A DNA stretch of 64,000 nt from Aestuariibacter sp. GS-14 (lineage in GTDB: Bacteria > Pseudomonadota > Gammaproteobacteria > Enterobacterales > Alteromonadaceae). This document shows, in pieces, positions 16,773 through 27,072 of the stretch. Both the position numbers and the translations under genes were made by a program. The notes below the pieces were generated by a model. That model had not been told where the DNA came from. It worked only from the letters and a program-made list of their open reading frames with translations, and did no database searches. How positions within the stretch are numbered: position 1 is the first letter of the stretch; each line of letters starts with the position of its first letter. The DNA is taken from contig NZ_VHIP01000002.1 in NCBI RefSeq assembly GCF_006494365.1, positions 1 through 64,000 of the forward strand, in the 5' to 3' direction.

Positions 16773-16857
16773 TGGTGCGGAAGGAGAGACTTGAACTCTC
16801 ACGCCGTGAAGCACTGGAACCTAAATCCAGCGTGTCTACCAATTTCACCACTTCCGC
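16773..16857 (-). tRNA. tRNA-Leu (UAG)
   Basis: An 85-nt class II tRNA with a long variable arm and encoded CCA. The acceptor begins GCGGAAG, the anticodon stem-loop is CTGGA-TTTAGGT-TCCAG (anticodon TAG). Only 2 bases separate it from the next tRNA-Gln. Confidence 0.96.
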
Positions 16858-16863
16858 GCAGTG

Positions 16864-16902
16864 TCTCGCACATTAAAAAACCCAAATAATGGGTTTGCGA
16901 GA
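16864..16902 (-). other. Nested hairpin between tRNA-Met and tRNA-Leu
   Basis: The spacer folds into an outer stem (TCTCGC / GCGAGA) and an inner stem (AAACCCA / TGGGTTT) with a short AT-rich loop. It is a likely RNase processing site in the precursor, not a terminator, because tRNA-Leu and both tRNA-Gln genes lie beyond it with no other clear promoter. Confidence 0.5.
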
Positions 16903-16903
16903 T

Positions 16904-16980
16904 TGGTGGCTACGGCGAGATTCGAACTTGCGACCCCATCATTATGAGTGATGTGCTCTAACCAACTGAGCTACGTAGCC
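16904..16980 (-). tRNA. tRNA-Met (CAU, elongator)
   Basis: A 77-nt tRNA with encoded CCA. The 5' half GGCTACGTAGCTCAG and the anticodon loop TCATAAT (anticodon CAT) closely resemble E. coli elongator metT. It is first in the Met-Leu-Gln-Gln operon, an order like the start of the E. coli metT-leuW-glnU-glnW operon. Confidence 0.95.
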
Positions 16981-17017
16981 TCCGAGTGTTTTACTTCCCT
17001 CTCAGGAAGTGGCGCGT

Positions 17018-17046
17018 ATTATGCGTATATGAACTTAGTGCGTCAA
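17018..17046 (-). promoter_or_regulatory. Sigma70 promoter of the tRNA operon
   Basis: On the minus strand TTGACG (17046-17041), a 17-base spacer and CATAAT (17023-17018) precede a GC-rich discriminator (ACGCGCC). The discriminator is the pattern typical of stringently controlled stable-RNA promoters. The start would lie about 30 bases before tRNA-Met. Confidence 0.8.
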
Positions 17047-17136
17047 CCCCTTTTTTTATCACATTTGTTCAACTGCTTAATATCTGTGCGCCAGTGTTGC
17101 AATTTCCACCAAATAAGCCTGAAATCGCCGGATACA

Positions 17137-18060
17137 CTACGATTTGGGCGCTAAATTGGGTTCAATTTTGTTTGCTAATGCCGGTAATAAATACGGTTTT
17201 ACTTCGTAAAATTGTTCAGTGGTCACATTAAAGTTACTTATCCAGTGTGCACGAACAGACGGAGATAGTGCAAACTGCACTGCTTCCTTGAAATACTGAT
17301 TAAAAAGCTTATCAAACTCACCGCTCTTGAAAGCGCTTTTGAGACCTTTTTCCAATCGAGTGGCGAGTTCTGGTTGCGTATCTGAGACGTAAAAATACAT
17401 AGGTAAAAACGTAAACATGGCAGTATGTGGGTCATAAGTGATTGACGGGTGTTGTGTGCGCAGATGCTCTTGTTCGCCTAACAGTTCAAAAGCGCTTCGC
17501 ATTAACAGATCAAAACGGTCTGCTTCGAGCATAACAAACATGCCTACATAACGGCTGCCATACACAACGCGAAAATTATTACTCTCCAGGATTGTAGCCG
17601 TTGACCAGCCAAGGCCCTGGCCTTGCGAAAACTGGTAGAAATCTTTTAATGAAGAAACCGTTGCCAGGGCGGGCAGGTGTTTGGGCAAAGTAAAGAAAAA
17701 GCGAACACTTCCCAGCCCCTTAACCAACGGAAAGGGTACACGAATTGCGGCGTTGTCCCAGCGTGCTTTAGCATGGGAAAAAGTCACATTTACCTGTTCA
17801 CCTTCTTCCAGACCCTTTAACTGACGTTCCGGCAGGGTTTCAGTATCGTGATATTGTATCTGATAGGGGCCAAATTCGGCTTCGGTTTTATTGAGGGCCA
17901 GTTCCAGCAGTTTGTGAATGTATTCAACGTGCTGCGCCTGCCTGCTGATATGAGGTACACGTACTATAGTGAGTGCGGATTGTTGCTCGTCTGGGGCCAA
18001 GGCAAACGAAGCCTTGCTACAAAACAATATCAATAACAAAGCACGTAAGTACAACTTCAT
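17137..18060 (-). CDS. Periplasmic solute-binding protein-like (family 3)
   Basis: A 307-residue exported protein with a signal peptide (MKLYLRALLLILFCSKASFA). The fold looks like the bacterial extracellular solute-binding family 3: two lobes, with a C-terminal EFDKLFNQYFKEA that resembles the last helices of amino-acid binding proteins. Key ligand residues cannot be confirmed by eye. No permease or ATPase gene is adjacent, so it may be a stand-alone sensor or binding protein rather than part of a transporter. It is monocistronic between ychF and the tRNA operon. Confidence 0.6.
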   Translation of the reverse strand: MKLYLRALLLILFCSKASFALAPDEQQSALTIVRVPHISRQAQHVEYIHKLLELALNKTEAEFGPYQIQYHDTETLPERQLKGLEEGEQVNVTFSHAKARWDNAAIRVPFPLVKGLGSVRFFFTLPKHLPALATVSSLKDFYQFSQGQGLGWSTATILESNNFRVVYGSRYVGMFVMLEADRFDLLMRSAFELLGEQEHLRTQHPSITYDPHTAMFTFLPMYFYVSDTQPELATRLEKGLKSAFKSGEFDKLFNQYFKEAVQFALSPSVRAHWISNFNVTTEQFYEVKPYLLPALANKIEPNLAPKS

Positions 18061-18172
18061 GACACCAATCTTACCTGTCTTACCTCAACGTTAAGCATAG
18101 CGCAGATTAGCGTTTGCATGAGTGAAATGTAAAGGAAATGATAAAATCAGTTTTGTGATGACGTATATAAAA

Positions 18173-18195
18173 AAGCCCGGACAGTGTCCGGGCTT
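18173..18195 (-). terminator. Terminator downstream of ychF
   Basis: Inverted repeat AAGCCCGGAC / GTCCGGGCTT with a 3-base loop, followed on the minus strand by a U-rich run, directly after the ychF stop. Confidence 0.8.
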
Positions 18196-18199
18196 CTGG

Positions 18200-19291
18200 C
18201 TATACGTTAAATCGGAAGTGAATCACATCGCCGTCTTTCACGATGTACTCTTTCCCTTCCAAACGCCATTTTCCTGCGTCTTTTGCACCTTGCTCGCCTT
18301 TAAATTCAACAAAGTGGTCGTAACCAACGATTTCAGCGCGGATAAAGCCTTTTTCGAAGTCTGTATGGATTTTACCGGCAGCCTGCGGTGCCGTTGATCC
18401 GGCTGGGAAAGTCCAGGCGCGAACCTCTTTTACACCGGCGGTAAAATAAGTTTGCAGTGTAAGCAAGTTGTAACCTGCACGGATCACGCGATTAAGACCG
18501 GGTTCTTCCAGGCCCATGTCGGCCATAAATTCGGCGCGTTCTTCGTCATCTAACTCAGCGATGTCAGATTCAATGGCTGCGCATACGGCCACAACTACCG
18601 CATTTTCGGCTTCTGCGATGGCGCTAACCTGATCCAAATAAGGGTTATTTTCAAAGCCGTCTTCGTTAACATTTGCGATATACATGGTTGGCTTAAGCGT
18701 AAGCAAATTCATGTAGCTAATGGCGGCCACTTCTTCTTTTTCCAGCGGCAGCGAGCGCAACAATTGACCTTCGTCCAGATGCGGTTTTATCTTTTCGAGT
18801 ACTTTGAGTTCAAATTTAGCGTCGGCATCGCCACCTTTGGCACGCTTAGCAACACGTAAAATGGCTTTTTCGGTGCTTTCCAGATCAGCTAACGCTAATT
18901 CAGTGTTAATAATGTCGATATCGTCTTTAGGGCTGACCTTGCCAGCAACATGCACAATGTTGTCGTTGTCAAAACAGCGTACAACGTGGCCAATTGCATC
19001 AGTTTCACGAATGTTTGCCAGGAATTTGTTTCCCAGTCCTTCGCCTTTGGAAGCACCTTCTACCAAGCCTGCAATATCAACAAATTCCATTGTAGTAGGG
19101 ATAACGCGTTGTGGCTTTACGATTTCAGCCAATTTATCCAAACGTAGATCCGGCACGGGTACCACGCCTGTGTTCGGTTCAATAGTACAGAATGGAAAGT
19201 TAGCGGCTTCAATTCCCGCTTTGGTCAATGCATTGAATAGCGTTGATTTCCCAACGTTTGGCAGGCCAACAATGCCACATTTAAATCCCAT
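18200..19291 (-). CDS. ychF: Ribosome-associated ATPase YchF
   Basis: A 363-residue Obg-like (OLA1/YchF) P-loop protein, unusual in preferring ATP. Motifs: [14 protein letters not shown] (~9-22), switch [19 protein letters not shown] (~72-88) and the C-terminal TGS domain ([16 protein letters not shown], then [14 protein letters not shown]). It binds ribosomes and affects stress responses. It is encoded 16 bases downstream of pth, the standard pth-ychF pair. Confidence 0.96.
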   Translation of the reverse strand: MGFKCGIVGLPNVGKSTLFNALTKAGIEAANFPFCTIEPNTGVVPVPDLRLDKLAEIVKPQRVIPTTMEFVDIAGLVEGASKGEGLGNKFLANIRETDAIGHVVRCFDNDNIVHVAGKVSPKDDIDIINTELALADLESTEKAILRVAKRAKGGDADAKFELKVLEKIKPHLDEGQLLRSLPLEKEEVAAISYMNLLTLKPTMYIANVNEDGFENNPYLDQVSAIAEAENAVVVAVCAAIESDIAELDDEERAEFMADMGLEEPGLNRVIRAGYNLLTLQTYFTAGVKEVRAWTFPAGSTAPQAAGKIHTDFEKGFIRAEIVGYDHFVEFKGEQGAKDAGKWRLEGKEYIVKDGDVIHFRFNV

Positions 19292-19307
19292 GATGGAGCC
19301 CTTGAAA

Positions 19308-19901
19308 TTAGAGGTTTATATCTGCTTTAAAACTGTGCAGGCGATTTTGCGCCATTTTCAGATCATTTTTAAGTAATATTTCGGTACAACGTACCGATTC
19401 ATCGATAGCACTGACTATGGCTTCGCGTTCAGCAGCAGCAGGTTTACCCAGCACGTGGCCGGTAACTTTGCTTTTGTGACCCGGGTGACCTATGCCTATG
19501 CGCAGTCGCAAAAATTCGCGATTGTTCCCCATTTTGGCAACGATATCACGCACGCCGTTCTGACTCGAACTGCCGCCCATTTTGAACTTGGCAACGCCTG
19601 GAGGGAGATCCAGTTCATCAAATGCCACCAGCATTTGAGAGGGGTCAATGCGATAAAAATTGGCTAATGCTGCAACAGACTGCCCACTTCTGTTCATAAA
19701 AGTGGTTGGATACAGCAATCGGATATCCTGGCCAGCAACTGTTATGCGTGCTGTTTTACCAAAAAACTTGCTATCGGGGATTAAGCTGGTCTGAAACGTT
19801 GCGGCGAGCTGGTCTAAAAACCAGGCACCGGCATTATGGCGGGTATTTTCGTATTCGGGGCCCGGATTACCCAGGCCCACAATAAGACGTATGTCTGCCA
19901 A
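19308..19901 (-). CDS. pth: Peptidyl-tRNA hydrolase
   Basis: A 197-residue enzyme that releases peptidyl-tRNA lost from ribosomes. It begins with [20 protein letters not shown]; the His in TRHNAG is catalytic (His20 in E. coli), and FMNRSGQSV and [11 protein letters not shown] are further family motifs. Length matches the family. It follows rplY by 5 bp in the conserved rplY-pth-ychF operon. Confidence 0.96.
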   Translation of the reverse strand: MADIRLIVGLGNPGPEYENTRHNAGAWFLDQLAATFQTSLIPDSKFFGKTARITVAGQDIRLLYPTTFMNRSGQSVAALANFYRIDPSQMLVAFDELDLPPGVAKFKMGGSSSQNGVRDIVAKMGNNREFLRLRIGIGHPGHKSKVTGHVLGKPAAAEREAIVSAIDESVRCTEILLKNDLKMAQNRLHSFKADINL

Positions 19902-19906
19902 AGGAA

Positions 19907-20530
19907 TTATTCCCCAGCAGCGTCTTCTTCTGCTTCAGCTGCGCCACCTTTAGGTGGTTTAACTGTAACTACAGCCAGGTCATGAGAATCATCGCCTTTG
20001 GCCAGTTCAACAGAACTTACGCCAGCTGGCAGAGTCAGATCAGACAGGTGCAGAGTTTGGCCTAGTTCGATGTTAGCCATATCAACTTCGATGAACTCAG
20101 GCAGGTCTTTTGGTAAGCAGGTAATTTCTACTTCGTTTACGTGGTGTTCTGCAACACCGCCCGCTTTAACTGCTGCAGCTGTTGCTTCGTTAATGAAGTG
20201 CAGCGGTACAGAAGTGTGAACCTGATGGCCAGCAACAACACGCTGGAAGTCCATGTGAGTTACTTTAGGCTTGTACGGGTGACGTTGAACGTCTTTCAGC
20301 AGAACTTCAGTTGCTTTGCCTTCGATGTTCAGAGTCAGAACGTGTGAATAAAACGCTTCAAAATCCAGCGCTTGCATTACTTTATTGTGCACAAGCGTAA
20401 TAGAAAGAGGTGCTTCTTCACCACCGTAAACGATAGCTGGTACCAGATCAGCGTGACGAAGGCGGCGGCTCGCACCTTTCCCTAGGTCTGTACGGATCTT
20501 CGCGTCCAGATTAAAAATGGCATCAGACAT
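19907..20530 (-). CDS. rplY: Ribosomal protein L25 (long, CTC/TL5 form)
   Basis: A 207-residue 5S-rRNA-binding ribosomal protein. The N-terminal L25 domain (~1-95) begins [26 protein letters not shown] second beta-rich domain (~96-190) and an acidic Ala/Glu tail follow, so this is the long general-stress CTC form, not the 94-residue E. coli type. I start at ATG 20530 with GGAGAC upstream; the frame's earlier ATG gives 17 unrelated residues. It heads the rplY-pth-ychF operon. Confidence 0.95.
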   Translation of the reverse strand: MSDAIFNLDAKIRTDLGKGASRRLRHADLVPAIVYGGEEAPLSITLVHNKVMQALDFEAFYSHVLTLNIEGKATEVLLKDVQRHPYKPKVTHMDFQRVVAGHQVHTSVPLHFINEATAAAVKAGGVAEHHVNEVEITCLPKDLPEFIEVDMANIELGQTLHLSDLTLPAGVSSVELAKGDDSHDLAVVTVKPPKGGAAEAEEDAAGE

Positions 20531-20653
20531 TGACTGTCTCCAATTTAATATATTGATAATTAAGCAGAATTTCGCGACCAAAATCTGCAGTGTGCAGAAT
20601 GTACCCGGCTAACCGTAACACAAACTACCAACCCCGAATTTATAGGGCGGCGA

Positions 20654-20682
20654 ATTCTACCACTCAAGCTATAAAGTTACAA
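20654..20682 (-). promoter_or_regulatory. Sigma70 promoter of rplY-pth-ychF
   Basis: On the minus strand TTGTAA (20682-20677), a 17-base spacer and TAGAAT (20659-20654), about 120 bases upstream of the rplY start. Confidence 0.6.
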
Positions 20683-20719
20683 ACCTTAAAGTCGCTTGTT
20701 GATTGGGTCTTTGGCTGGG

Positions 20720-21121
20720 TTACCAATGGGGCTTACCAATAGAGTTTACCTGGCTATCGTCAATAATAATGACTGAACTCACAACGAAAACCTTACCGTA
20801 TTGAGTGATGGTAATGGCGTTGTTATCGATATAACCGGTTACGTCAACGATTAAACCATTCCGGCGAAACGGCGTTGGCAGGTCCTTCAGGGTAAAGTGT
20901 TGAGCCTCTTGGGAATGCAATGCATAAAAACCGCCCTCGAGGGTTTTGTACACTATGGTACCGCGAAAGGTTTCCTGTTTCATAGGGGATGATCCATCTG
21001 CGATAGGGGGATTGGTAGGGGATTCATTCTGAGTATTTGCCTGGGTAAGGTTACATCCTGGCAAACTGCATATCATTGCCAAGGCTAAGCAGATTAAATG
21101 TAGACCAGGTGTATTGCGCAT
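20720..21121 (-). CDS. Small predicted lipoprotein of unknown function
   Basis: A 133-residue protein with a lipoprotein signal peptide: a hydrophobic run ending in the lipobox LPGC, lipidated Cys at residue 23. A low-complexity Asn/Pro/Ser linker (~25-46) follows, then an ~80-residue beta-rich domain (FRGTIVYKTLEGGFYALHS ... GLIVDVTGYID). The domain resembles a small OB-like barrel, but I cannot name a family. It is divergent from the binding-protein/kinase pair, sharing a 149-base intergenic region. Confidence 0.65.
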   Translation of the reverse strand: MRNTPGLHLICLALAMICSLPGCNLTQANTQNESPTNPPIADGSSPMKQETFRGTIVYKTLEGGFYALHSQEAQHFTLKDLPTPFRRNGLIVDVTGYIDNNAITITQYGKVFVVSSVIIIDDSQVNSIGKPHW

Positions 21122-21270
21122 TGTGTTTTCTCAGTTATTTTTGAGTTGAATAAATTACACTAAGCTGGATTTTTTGTCTCGCGCGCTTTAAAAAGGCAGA
21201 AATCATCTATAGTTATACCAAAGATTTTAGCCTGAAAGCACAAACAGACGGTTTTCGACGGAATAGCATT

Positions 21271-22533
21271 ATGCAAAACCCCCGGCGTTCATTTTTAAAA
21301 AAATCAGCAGCAGCCGTAACAGGAGCAGTTTGCCTCAGCCAGGCTCCTTATGTATTTGCCAGGAATAAAGTTACCCTGCGTGTAATGGGAACACATGTTA
21401 CTTTGCAGGAGCCGCTTCGCCGCCGTGCCATGCAGGAACTGGGTATAGATATTCAATTTGAACCCATGGGCAGTGCCGCCGTACTACAAAAAGCGTCAGC
21501 TGATCCCAGCTCGTTCGACTTATACGAGCAATGGTCAGATTCGATTAATGTGCTCTGGTATGCTGGTGCAATTCAGGCGCTCGATGTAGACAGATTAACA
21601 TACTGGCCAGAGATCAACAGTTTAACCAAAACAGGAAAGATTAGCCCCGAGGCTCAAACCGGCGCGGGTGACGCGCCTGATAAAATTTTGTTCGTTCAGT
21701 CAAATGGGCTGTTAGGCCCCCAATCAACAAATAAAATTAGTTTTATGCCTTATGTGCACAATGTGGATTCCTTTGGCTATGATACGCGTGTTATCCAAAG
21801 GGCTCAGGGGTATACCGAAGAATCCTGGGGCTGGTTACTGGACGATGCAAATCGCGGGAAAGTAGCGCTCGTAAACGCCCCAACCATTGGCATATTTGAT
21901 GCGGCATTGGCTGCTCAGGCACAAGGATTGGTGACATTTAAGGATATTGGCAACATGACAATATCTGAAATAGATCAACTCTTCGCCATACTGATAGACA
22001 AAAAGCAAAGCGGTCACTTTGCCGGATTTTGGACGTCAGTACCTCAATCTGTAGAGTTTATGGTGAATCGCCGCGTTCACATCCAAAGTATGTTTTCGCC
22101 TGGGGTATCGGCTTGCAAGGGACAGGGGATTCCTGTCAGGTATGCGGCACCTAAAGAGGGATATCGGGCCTGGCAAGGTGTGATGTGTTTGTCGTCGCAC
22201 ACTTCAGGCTATGTAAAAGACGCCGCATACGACTATATGAACTGGTGGTTGTCTGGTTATCCAGGGGCGTTTATTGCCCGTCAGGGGTATTACATTTCTA
22301 ATCCTCAGCGCAGCAGACCATTAATGAGCGAGGCAGAATGGGATTACTGGTATGAGGGTAAAGAGGCGCCTGTTTCACTTAATGGCACCGATGGTAAACA
22401 ATCGGTTAATGCCGGAGAGCGCAGAGATGGTGGCAGCTATACAAAACGGTTTTCCAATATCGCAGTCTGGAACACGGTAATGGATAATTACGATTATAGC
22501 CTCGACCGGTGGTATGAGTTTCTCAATGCTTAA
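21271..22533 (+). CDS. Tat-exported ABC-type solute-binding protein (PotD/extracellular family 1-like)
   Basis: A 420-residue periplasmic binding protein. It begins with a twin-arginine signal ([20 protein letters not shown], cleavage near FA-R), so it is exported folded. The body resembles spermidine/putrescine- or iron-type extracellular binding proteins ([19 protein letters not shown], then [13 protein letters not shown] near the end). No permease or ATPase gene follows. Instead the hybrid histidine kinase gene starts 14 bases after the stop, so the protein probably delivers ligand information to that kinase rather than to a transporter. The ligand is unknown. Confidence 0.8.
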   Translation: MQNPRRSFLKKSAAAVTGAVCLSQAPYVFARNKVTLRVMGTHVTLQEPLRRRAMQELGIDIQFEPMGSAAVLQKASADPSSFDLYEQWSDSINVLWYAGAIQALDVDRLTYWPEINSLTKTGKISPEAQTGAGDAPDKILFVQSNGLLGPQSTNKISFMPYVHNVDSFGYDTRVIQRAQGYTEESWGWLLDDANRGKVALVNAPTIGIFDAALAAQAQGLVTFKDIGNMTISEIDQLFAILIDKKQSGHFAGFWTSVPQSVEFMVNRRVHIQSMFSPGVSACKGQGIPVRYAAPKEGYRAWQGVMCLSSHTSGYVKDAAYDYMNWWLSGYPGAFIARQGYYISNPQRSRPLMSEAEWDYWYEGKEAPVSLNGTDGKQSVNAGERRDGGSYTKRFSNIAVWNTVMDNYDYSLDRWYEFLNA

Positions 22534-22547
22534 ACAGGTTGTATAGA

Positions 22548-24821
22548 ATGCTTTCAAGTCTGAAGTCCTCCATTGCCTTGAAGGCGGCCGCAGTGCTGGC
22601 AGTATTTCTGCTTATTCTGGCAATTAATTTTGGATTGCTAAACAGCAAGATTAAACAGGTAGACACGTCCGTATCGCGTATTTTACTGATTTCCAGCAAT
22701 GTCATTTTTGTGCTTGAAATCAACAAGGACATTGTTGATTTACAACGTAACGTCTCGGTGTTTGGCCAATCTGGTAATACCGCCATCCTGGAAAAAATGC
22801 GTGAAACCCATAGCAGTATTCAGCAGCGCCTGGACATAGTTTCGCGCAATATAGTGAGTCCCGCGGTGAATGAACCCATCAATGACATGCAGTTGCTGGT
22901 AAATCGCTACGGTGAGAATCTCAATGTGTTGCAGTCGTTGTACGAAGCAAAAAATACACTCATAACACAGGCGTTACCTGCAACATTTCAACACGGCGAA
23001 GAGGTTATTCAGGCATTACTGGCACAAGCTACTATTCCGATTGACAAAACAAACGCAAGTCAGGCGCTGAATGCCTGGTACCAAATGAATCAGGCTGCTA
23101 GCTTGTTTTTGAGTCAACGGCAGTTTCAGCAGCGCAGGGCTGTGGTAAATGCACTGGGTACACTGCAACAAAACGTTGAACAGTTTTCCGAATCGTTCAC
23201 ACGCAGGCATCAGTCAGAACTCACCATGCTTGCAGAACTGGGCGAGCAGTTTCAGAGTGATTTTGCGCAGAGTGTACAGGCTAATCGCAACTATTTATCG
23301 CTGGTTAATGTAGTAATGGCCGGTGATGCCGTGGAATTTACCATTCAGGCCAACAAGTTGCGCGAGCGTTCGCTGGCCTTACTCGATGAAATCAAACGGC
23401 AGGGGGAAGATGCAGTATCGGTTACCCACCGTCTTATTCAGCTCTCAGTGGTAATCGGCTTAACTCTGTTTATTATTTTTGGGTTATTTTTCCATATTCA
23501 CATTACCAACGCGATTAAACGGTTAACCGAGTCGTTTCAATCGTTCCGTTCGGGCGATTTGGCTGCTCCGATTCACGATACTCATCGCGTGGACGAAATC
23601 GGACTGCTGGCTGGGGCCGCGCAGCAATTTCGTGAAGTGAGTGAAGATTTACTCAAGGCCAAAAAAGAAGCGGAGAATACATCAAAAATTAAATCTGAGT
23701 TTCTGGCCAATATGAGCCATGAAATTCGAACTCCCATGAATGGCATTCTCGGCATGGTGGGTTTGCTGTCGAAAACCAAACTGGCCACTGAGCAAAAAGA
23801 AATGCTCGATATCATTGACTCATCAGGTAAAAGTTTACTGGTGATTTTGAACGATATTCTCGACTTCAGCAAAATTGACTCGGGCAAAATCCAGTTGGAG
23901 CATGCACCATTTGATTTGTACAAGATGATTATCGAGCTGAATCATTTATTCAATCCGCTGGCAAAAGAAAAGGGGATCGGTTTTTCGGTACCCCGGCTCG
24001 ATACCTTGCCACGGCAATATTTCATGGGGGACGTAACCCGCATAAAACAGGTGTTAATTAACCTGTTAAGCAATGCGGTAAAGTTCACTTCAAAGGGGCA
24101 GGTAAACTTGTTCATTACGCAACAAGCCAATGTTCCTGATGACGACTTGAATTGCACAATTACATTTGCGGTTTCAGATACCGGCATAGGTATTCAGAAG
24201 GATCAATTGTCGTCTTTGTTTGATGCATTTTCACAGGCGGATTCGTCGATTACCCGTCGTTTTGGTGGAACCGGGCTTGGGCTGAGTATTTCAAATAAAC
24301 TGTTAATGTTAATGGGGGCAAAGCTTGCTGTAGACAGCACACCTGGACAGGGGGCGAGTTTCACGTTTGATTTAACTCTGCCAATTGCAACAGTGCACAG
24401 CCGACTGGATCACAATAAAGCAATACAAGTCTCATTCAGACAGGACGGTAGTCAGCGCGTACTCATAGCGGAAGACAATGAAATAAATCAATTGGTTGTT
24501 AAAGCAATGCTTCGCAATCTTGGCTTTACCAATGTGGCTTTGGCCAATAATGGCAAGGAAGCAGTTGATTTTTGCAAAGTGAATCACGCCGATATTATTT
24601 TCATGGATATGCAAATGCCAGAGATGGATGGGCTGGAAGCCACGCGTCAAATCAGGTTGTTACCGCTATTCAGGCGTACACCTATTATTGCGTTAACTGC
24701 CAATGTGATGCCTGAAGACAGCGCAGCCTGCTTTGCTGCTGGTATGACACACTTTCTAACCAAACCCATAGACGAAGCGGCTTTCACTAAAGTGCTTAAT
24801 TCAATTATGTCGCAGCCTTAG
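22548..24821 (+). CDS. Hybrid sensor histidine kinase with helical periplasmic sensor (TorS-like layout)
   Basis: A 757-residue protein starting at ATG 22548. Order: membrane helix 1 (~8-28), a long helical periplasmic domain (~30-300), membrane helix 2 (~305-325), HAMP (~326-378), HisKA with the phospho-His in [19 protein letters not shown] (~388-406), HATPase (~495-612; [16 protein letters not shown]) and a C-terminal receiver (~634-750) with the Asp in [13 protein letters not shown]. There is no separate Hpt domain. The pairing with a preceding binding protein mirrors TorT-TorS. Its output regulator is not encoded nearby. The stop overlaps the convergent mscS stop by 4 bp. Confidence 0.88.
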   Translation: MLSSLKSSIALKAAAVLAVFLLILAINFGLLNSKIKQVDTSVSRILLISSNVIFVLEINKDIVDLQRNVSVFGQSGNTAILEKMRETHSSIQQRLDIVSRNIVSPAVNEPINDMQLLVNRYGENLNVLQSLYEAKNTLITQALPATFQHGEEVIQALLAQATIPIDKTNASQALNAWYQMNQAASLFLSQRQFQQRRAVVNALGTLQQNVEQFSESFTRRHQSELTMLAELGEQFQSDFAQSVQANRNYLSLVNVVMAGDAVEFTIQANKLRERSLALLDEIKRQGEDAVSVTHRLIQLSVVIGLTLFIIFGLFFHIHITNAIKRLTESFQSFRSGDLAAPIHDTHRVDEIGLLAGAAQQFREVSEDLLKAKKEAENTSKIKSEFLANMSHEIRTPMNGILGMVGLLSKTKLATEQKEMLDIIDSSGKSLLVILNDILDFSKIDSGKIQLEHAPFDLYKMIIELNHLFNPLAKEKGIGFSVPRLDTLPRQYFMGDVTRIKQVLINLLSNAVKFTSKGQVNLFITQQANVPDDDLNCTITFAVSDTGIGIQKDQLSSLFDAFSQADSSITRRFGGTGLGLSISNKLLMLMGAKLAVDSTPGQGASFTFDLTLPIATVHSRLDHNKAIQVSFRQDGSQRVLIAEDNEINQLVVKAMLRNLGFTNVALANNGKEAVDFCKVNHADIIFMDMQMPEMDGLEATRQIRLLPLFRRTPIIALTANVMPEDSAACFAAGMTHFLTKPIDEAAFTKVLNSIMSQP

Positions 24822-25882
24822 TCGCTCTGCTGCGGGGAGATGTTGGGCGCTACTGTGGTCTCTTCAGGTTGCACTGGTGCCGCCAACGCAGCTAAAGCCA
24901 GCCTGAGTGCTTCTTTGCGTGCTTTTAATTGGTTTTTTGTTTCGCTATCGGCCTGTGACATCTGCGTTTGAATTTCAGCTAATTCAGCTTCAATTGACAT
25001 CTTGTCGCGCTGAACCGATTCCGCTTCCTCTGCCTTATCAAAAATCATTTCTTCAGGTAAGGCCGAGTCAGTTGTTTGAGCCTTGGAAACTTTCTTGCGA
25101 GCAGGGATCATTACTCTTCCATCTGGTTGAGGGCGCGAATTCACAAACGTGGGTGAAACAATTTCAATGCCGGCATGATGCAGATTATCAAGCACGGCTT
25201 TATGCAGCTTCGAACGTGCGCTTAGGAGGCTTTTTACATCGGTAAGTAATCCGGCAACGCGATAGGTAACGGAGAAATCACCAAGGCTGATCACTTGCAC
25301 AAAAGGTTCTTCAAGGCCTGCGTCAGTGCCAGCTTTTAATAAGTGTTTTTCAACGGTGCTGTGGTGAAGTTCGTAGCCCAGGCTTAATTCCACGGAGACA
25401 ATGGCGCCAGAGGAACGTACTACGGTTACAGGGCTATTAATTAAAATGGTATTGGCGAAGGCAATTAATTCGCGGGTTTCAGTTTGAATTTCTGTTTCGA
25501 GTAAACCCATTTCTGCTACCCGGCCAGAAAATCCATTCACTCTCACAAAATCGCCAATCCGAAATGGTTTATTAAATCGCAATACCAGTCCCGCCATCAC
25601 ATTTGACACAATAGTGGTAGAGGAAAACGCAATTACTCCGGAAAGTAAAATACCAATCAGCGCAAGGATTTGATTTTGAATAGCTTCACTTAATGGCAGC
25701 GACAGAACAAAAGCAATCACACTCACCAGTGTCAGCAATAGCATAATCAACTGGCGCGGCAGGGATTTATCGCTGGTAAGGTGTGTGTTGCGCTTAATCA
25801 GCAGCCAGTGAAGAAATGTCAGACCTAAACCAATAACGCAAAGCGTGATAAGCGAAGGTAAATAGTCGGCCAGGTGTGACAT
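24818..25882 (-). CDS. MscS-family mechanosensitive channel
   Basis: A 354-residue small-conductance mechanosensitive channel protein. Three or four membrane helices occupy about residues 5-110, with the pore helix and following beta domain around [33 protein letters not shown] (cited as two adjoining segments of that region, ~87-117). The cytoplasmic MscS domain runs to ~250. A C-terminal extension (~265-354) is charged and probably coiled-coil ([17 protein letters not shown]). Such channels release osmolytes on hypo-osmotic shock. It lies downstream of prs on the same strand but beyond a terminator. Confidence 0.88.
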   Translation of the reverse strand: MSHLADYLPSLITLCVIGLGLTFLHWLLIKRNTHLTSDKSLPRQLIMLLLTLVSVIAFVLSLPLSEAIQNQILALIGILLSGVIAFSSTTIVSNVMAGLVLRFNKPFRIGDFVRVNGFSGRVAEMGLLETEIQTETRELIAFANTILINSPVTVVRSSGAIVSVELSLGYELHHSTVEKHLLKAGTDAGLEEPFVQVISLGDFSVTYRVAGLLTDVKSLLSARSKLHKAVLDNLHHAGIEIVSPTFVNSRPQPDGRVMIPARKKVSKAQTTDSALPEEMIFDKAEEAESVQRDKMSIEAELAEIQTQMSQADSETKNQLKARKEALRLALAALAAPVQPEETTVAPNISPQQSD

Positions 25883-25958
25883 GCGTTGCGCTCATTTATT
25901 TAACGAGGGCAAACTGTAACGGGCCTGACAAGTGATGTAAATAAGACGGGGTAAGAAT

Positions 25959-25991
25959 AAACCCGGGTTATCAGCGCGAAAGCCCGGGTTT
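25959..25991 (-). terminator. Terminator downstream of prs
   Basis: Inverted repeat AAACCCGGG / CCCGGGTTT around a 15-base loop, 11 bases after the prs stop, with Ts following on the minus strand. Confidence 0.7.
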
Positions 25992-26002
25992 GTATATACG
26001 GC

Positions 26003-26950
26003 TTAGTATTCAAACATGGCCGAGATTGATTCTTCGTTGCTGATACGACGAATGGTTTCAGCCAGCATTTCCGACAAGGTCAGCTGCTTTACCTTGCCAA
26101 TGGCGCGCATTTCGGCCGACAAAGGGATAGAGTCAGTGATAATAATTTCATCAATCACAGAATCTCTTAAGTTGTTAGCCGCATTGCCAGAGAAAATCGC
26201 GTGAGTGGCATAAGCATAGACTTTACGTGCACCGTGTTGCTTCAGTGCGTCGGCCGCTTTGGCGAGGGTGCCGCCGGTGTCGATCATATCGTCAACAATA
26301 ATACAATCGCGGTCCTGTACATCACCAATGATGTTCATAACCTGAGCAACGTTGGCTTTCGGACGACGCTTATCGATAATGGCCAAATCGGTGTCGTTCA
26401 ACAGTTTAGCGGTGGCACGAGCTCTTACTACACCACCGATGTCGGGTGACACTACAACCGGGCTAACGAAATCACGCTGCACCATGTCGTTTAACAAAAT
26501 GGGTGTACCGAAAGCGTTGTCTACCGGTACATCAAAGAAGCCCTGGATCTGCTCAGCGTGCAGGTCGATAGTAAGCACGCGGTCAACGCCTACATTTGAC
26601 AGGAAATCCGCAACCACTTTGGCGGTAATCGGTACACGCGCAGAGCGAACTCGACGGTCCTGACGGGCATAGCCAAAGTACGGGATAACCGCAGTAATAC
26701 GACCCGCTGATGCGCGGCGCAGAGCGTCGATCATCACGATCAGTTCCATCAGGTTATCATTGGTGGGCGCGCAGGTAGACTGGATAATAAAAACGTCCGA
26801 ACCACGGACGTTTTCATGAATTTCTACTGCGATCTCGCCGTCACTAAAACGGCCGACGGTGGCATTGCCAAGCTTAGTATAAAGGCGATCGGCAACTTTC
26901 TGGGCTAATTCAGGAATCGCGTTACCTGCAAAGAGCTTCATGTCTGGCAC
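26003..26950 (-). CDS. prs: Ribose-phosphate pyrophosphokinase
   Basis: A 315-residue PRPP synthase, making the precursor of purines, pyrimidines, His, Trp and NAD. It starts with GTG ([17 protein letters not shown]), as does E. coli prs. The PRPP-binding motif is [19 protein letters not shown] (~213-231) and the ATP/flexible-loop region [10 protein letters not shown] (~95-104). It is preceded on the same strand by a tRNA-Gln gene and ispE, so the tRNA is probably processed from a shared transcript. Confidence 0.97.
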   Translation of the reverse strand: MPDMKLFAGNAIPELAQKVADRLYTKLGNATVGRFSDGEIAVEIHENVRGSDVFIIQSTCAPTNDNLMELIVMIDALRRASAGRITAVIPYFGYARQDRRVRSARVPITAKVVADFLSNVGVDRVLTIDLHAEQIQGFFDVPVDNAFGTPILLNDMVQRDFVSPVVVSPDIGGVVRARATAKLLNDTDLAIIDKRRPKANVAQVMNIIGDVQDRDCIIVDDMIDTGGTLAKAADALKQHGARKVYAYATHAIFSGNAANNLRDSVIDEIIITDSIPLSAEMRAIGKVKQLTLSEMLAETIRRISNEESISAMFEY

Positions 26951-26982
26951 AAGTGTTTCCTCGGTGCTTTAATAGTAGGAGG

Positions 26983-27058
26983 TGGCTGGGGTAGCTGGAC
27001 TCGAACCAACGGATGGCGGGATCAAAACCCGCTGCCTTACCAACTTGGCTATACCCCA
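26983..27058 (-). tRNA. tRNA-Gln (UUG), copy 3, between ispE and prs
   Basis: A 76-nt tRNA with anticodon TTG and encoded CCA, identical to the two copies at 16574 and 16695. It starts 14 bases after the ispE stop and ends 32 bases before the prs start. The same lolB-ispE-tRNAGln-prs order is, from memory, found in Pseudomonas. Confidence 0.96.
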
Positions 27059-27072
27059 TCAAATTGTTGTCG

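Noticed and set aside
16651-16876. Open frames on both strands of 60-66 codons across the tRNA cluster
   Set aside because: They are translations of tRNA-Gln and tRNA-Leu sequence; the same false peptide start recurs at 26982 because the tRNA copies are identical.
16694-27060. Identical tRNA-Gln copies as possible integrase attachment sites
   Set aside because: No integrase, no partial tRNA duplication and no element boundaries near them. Whole-gene identity is better explained by tRNA gene duplication.
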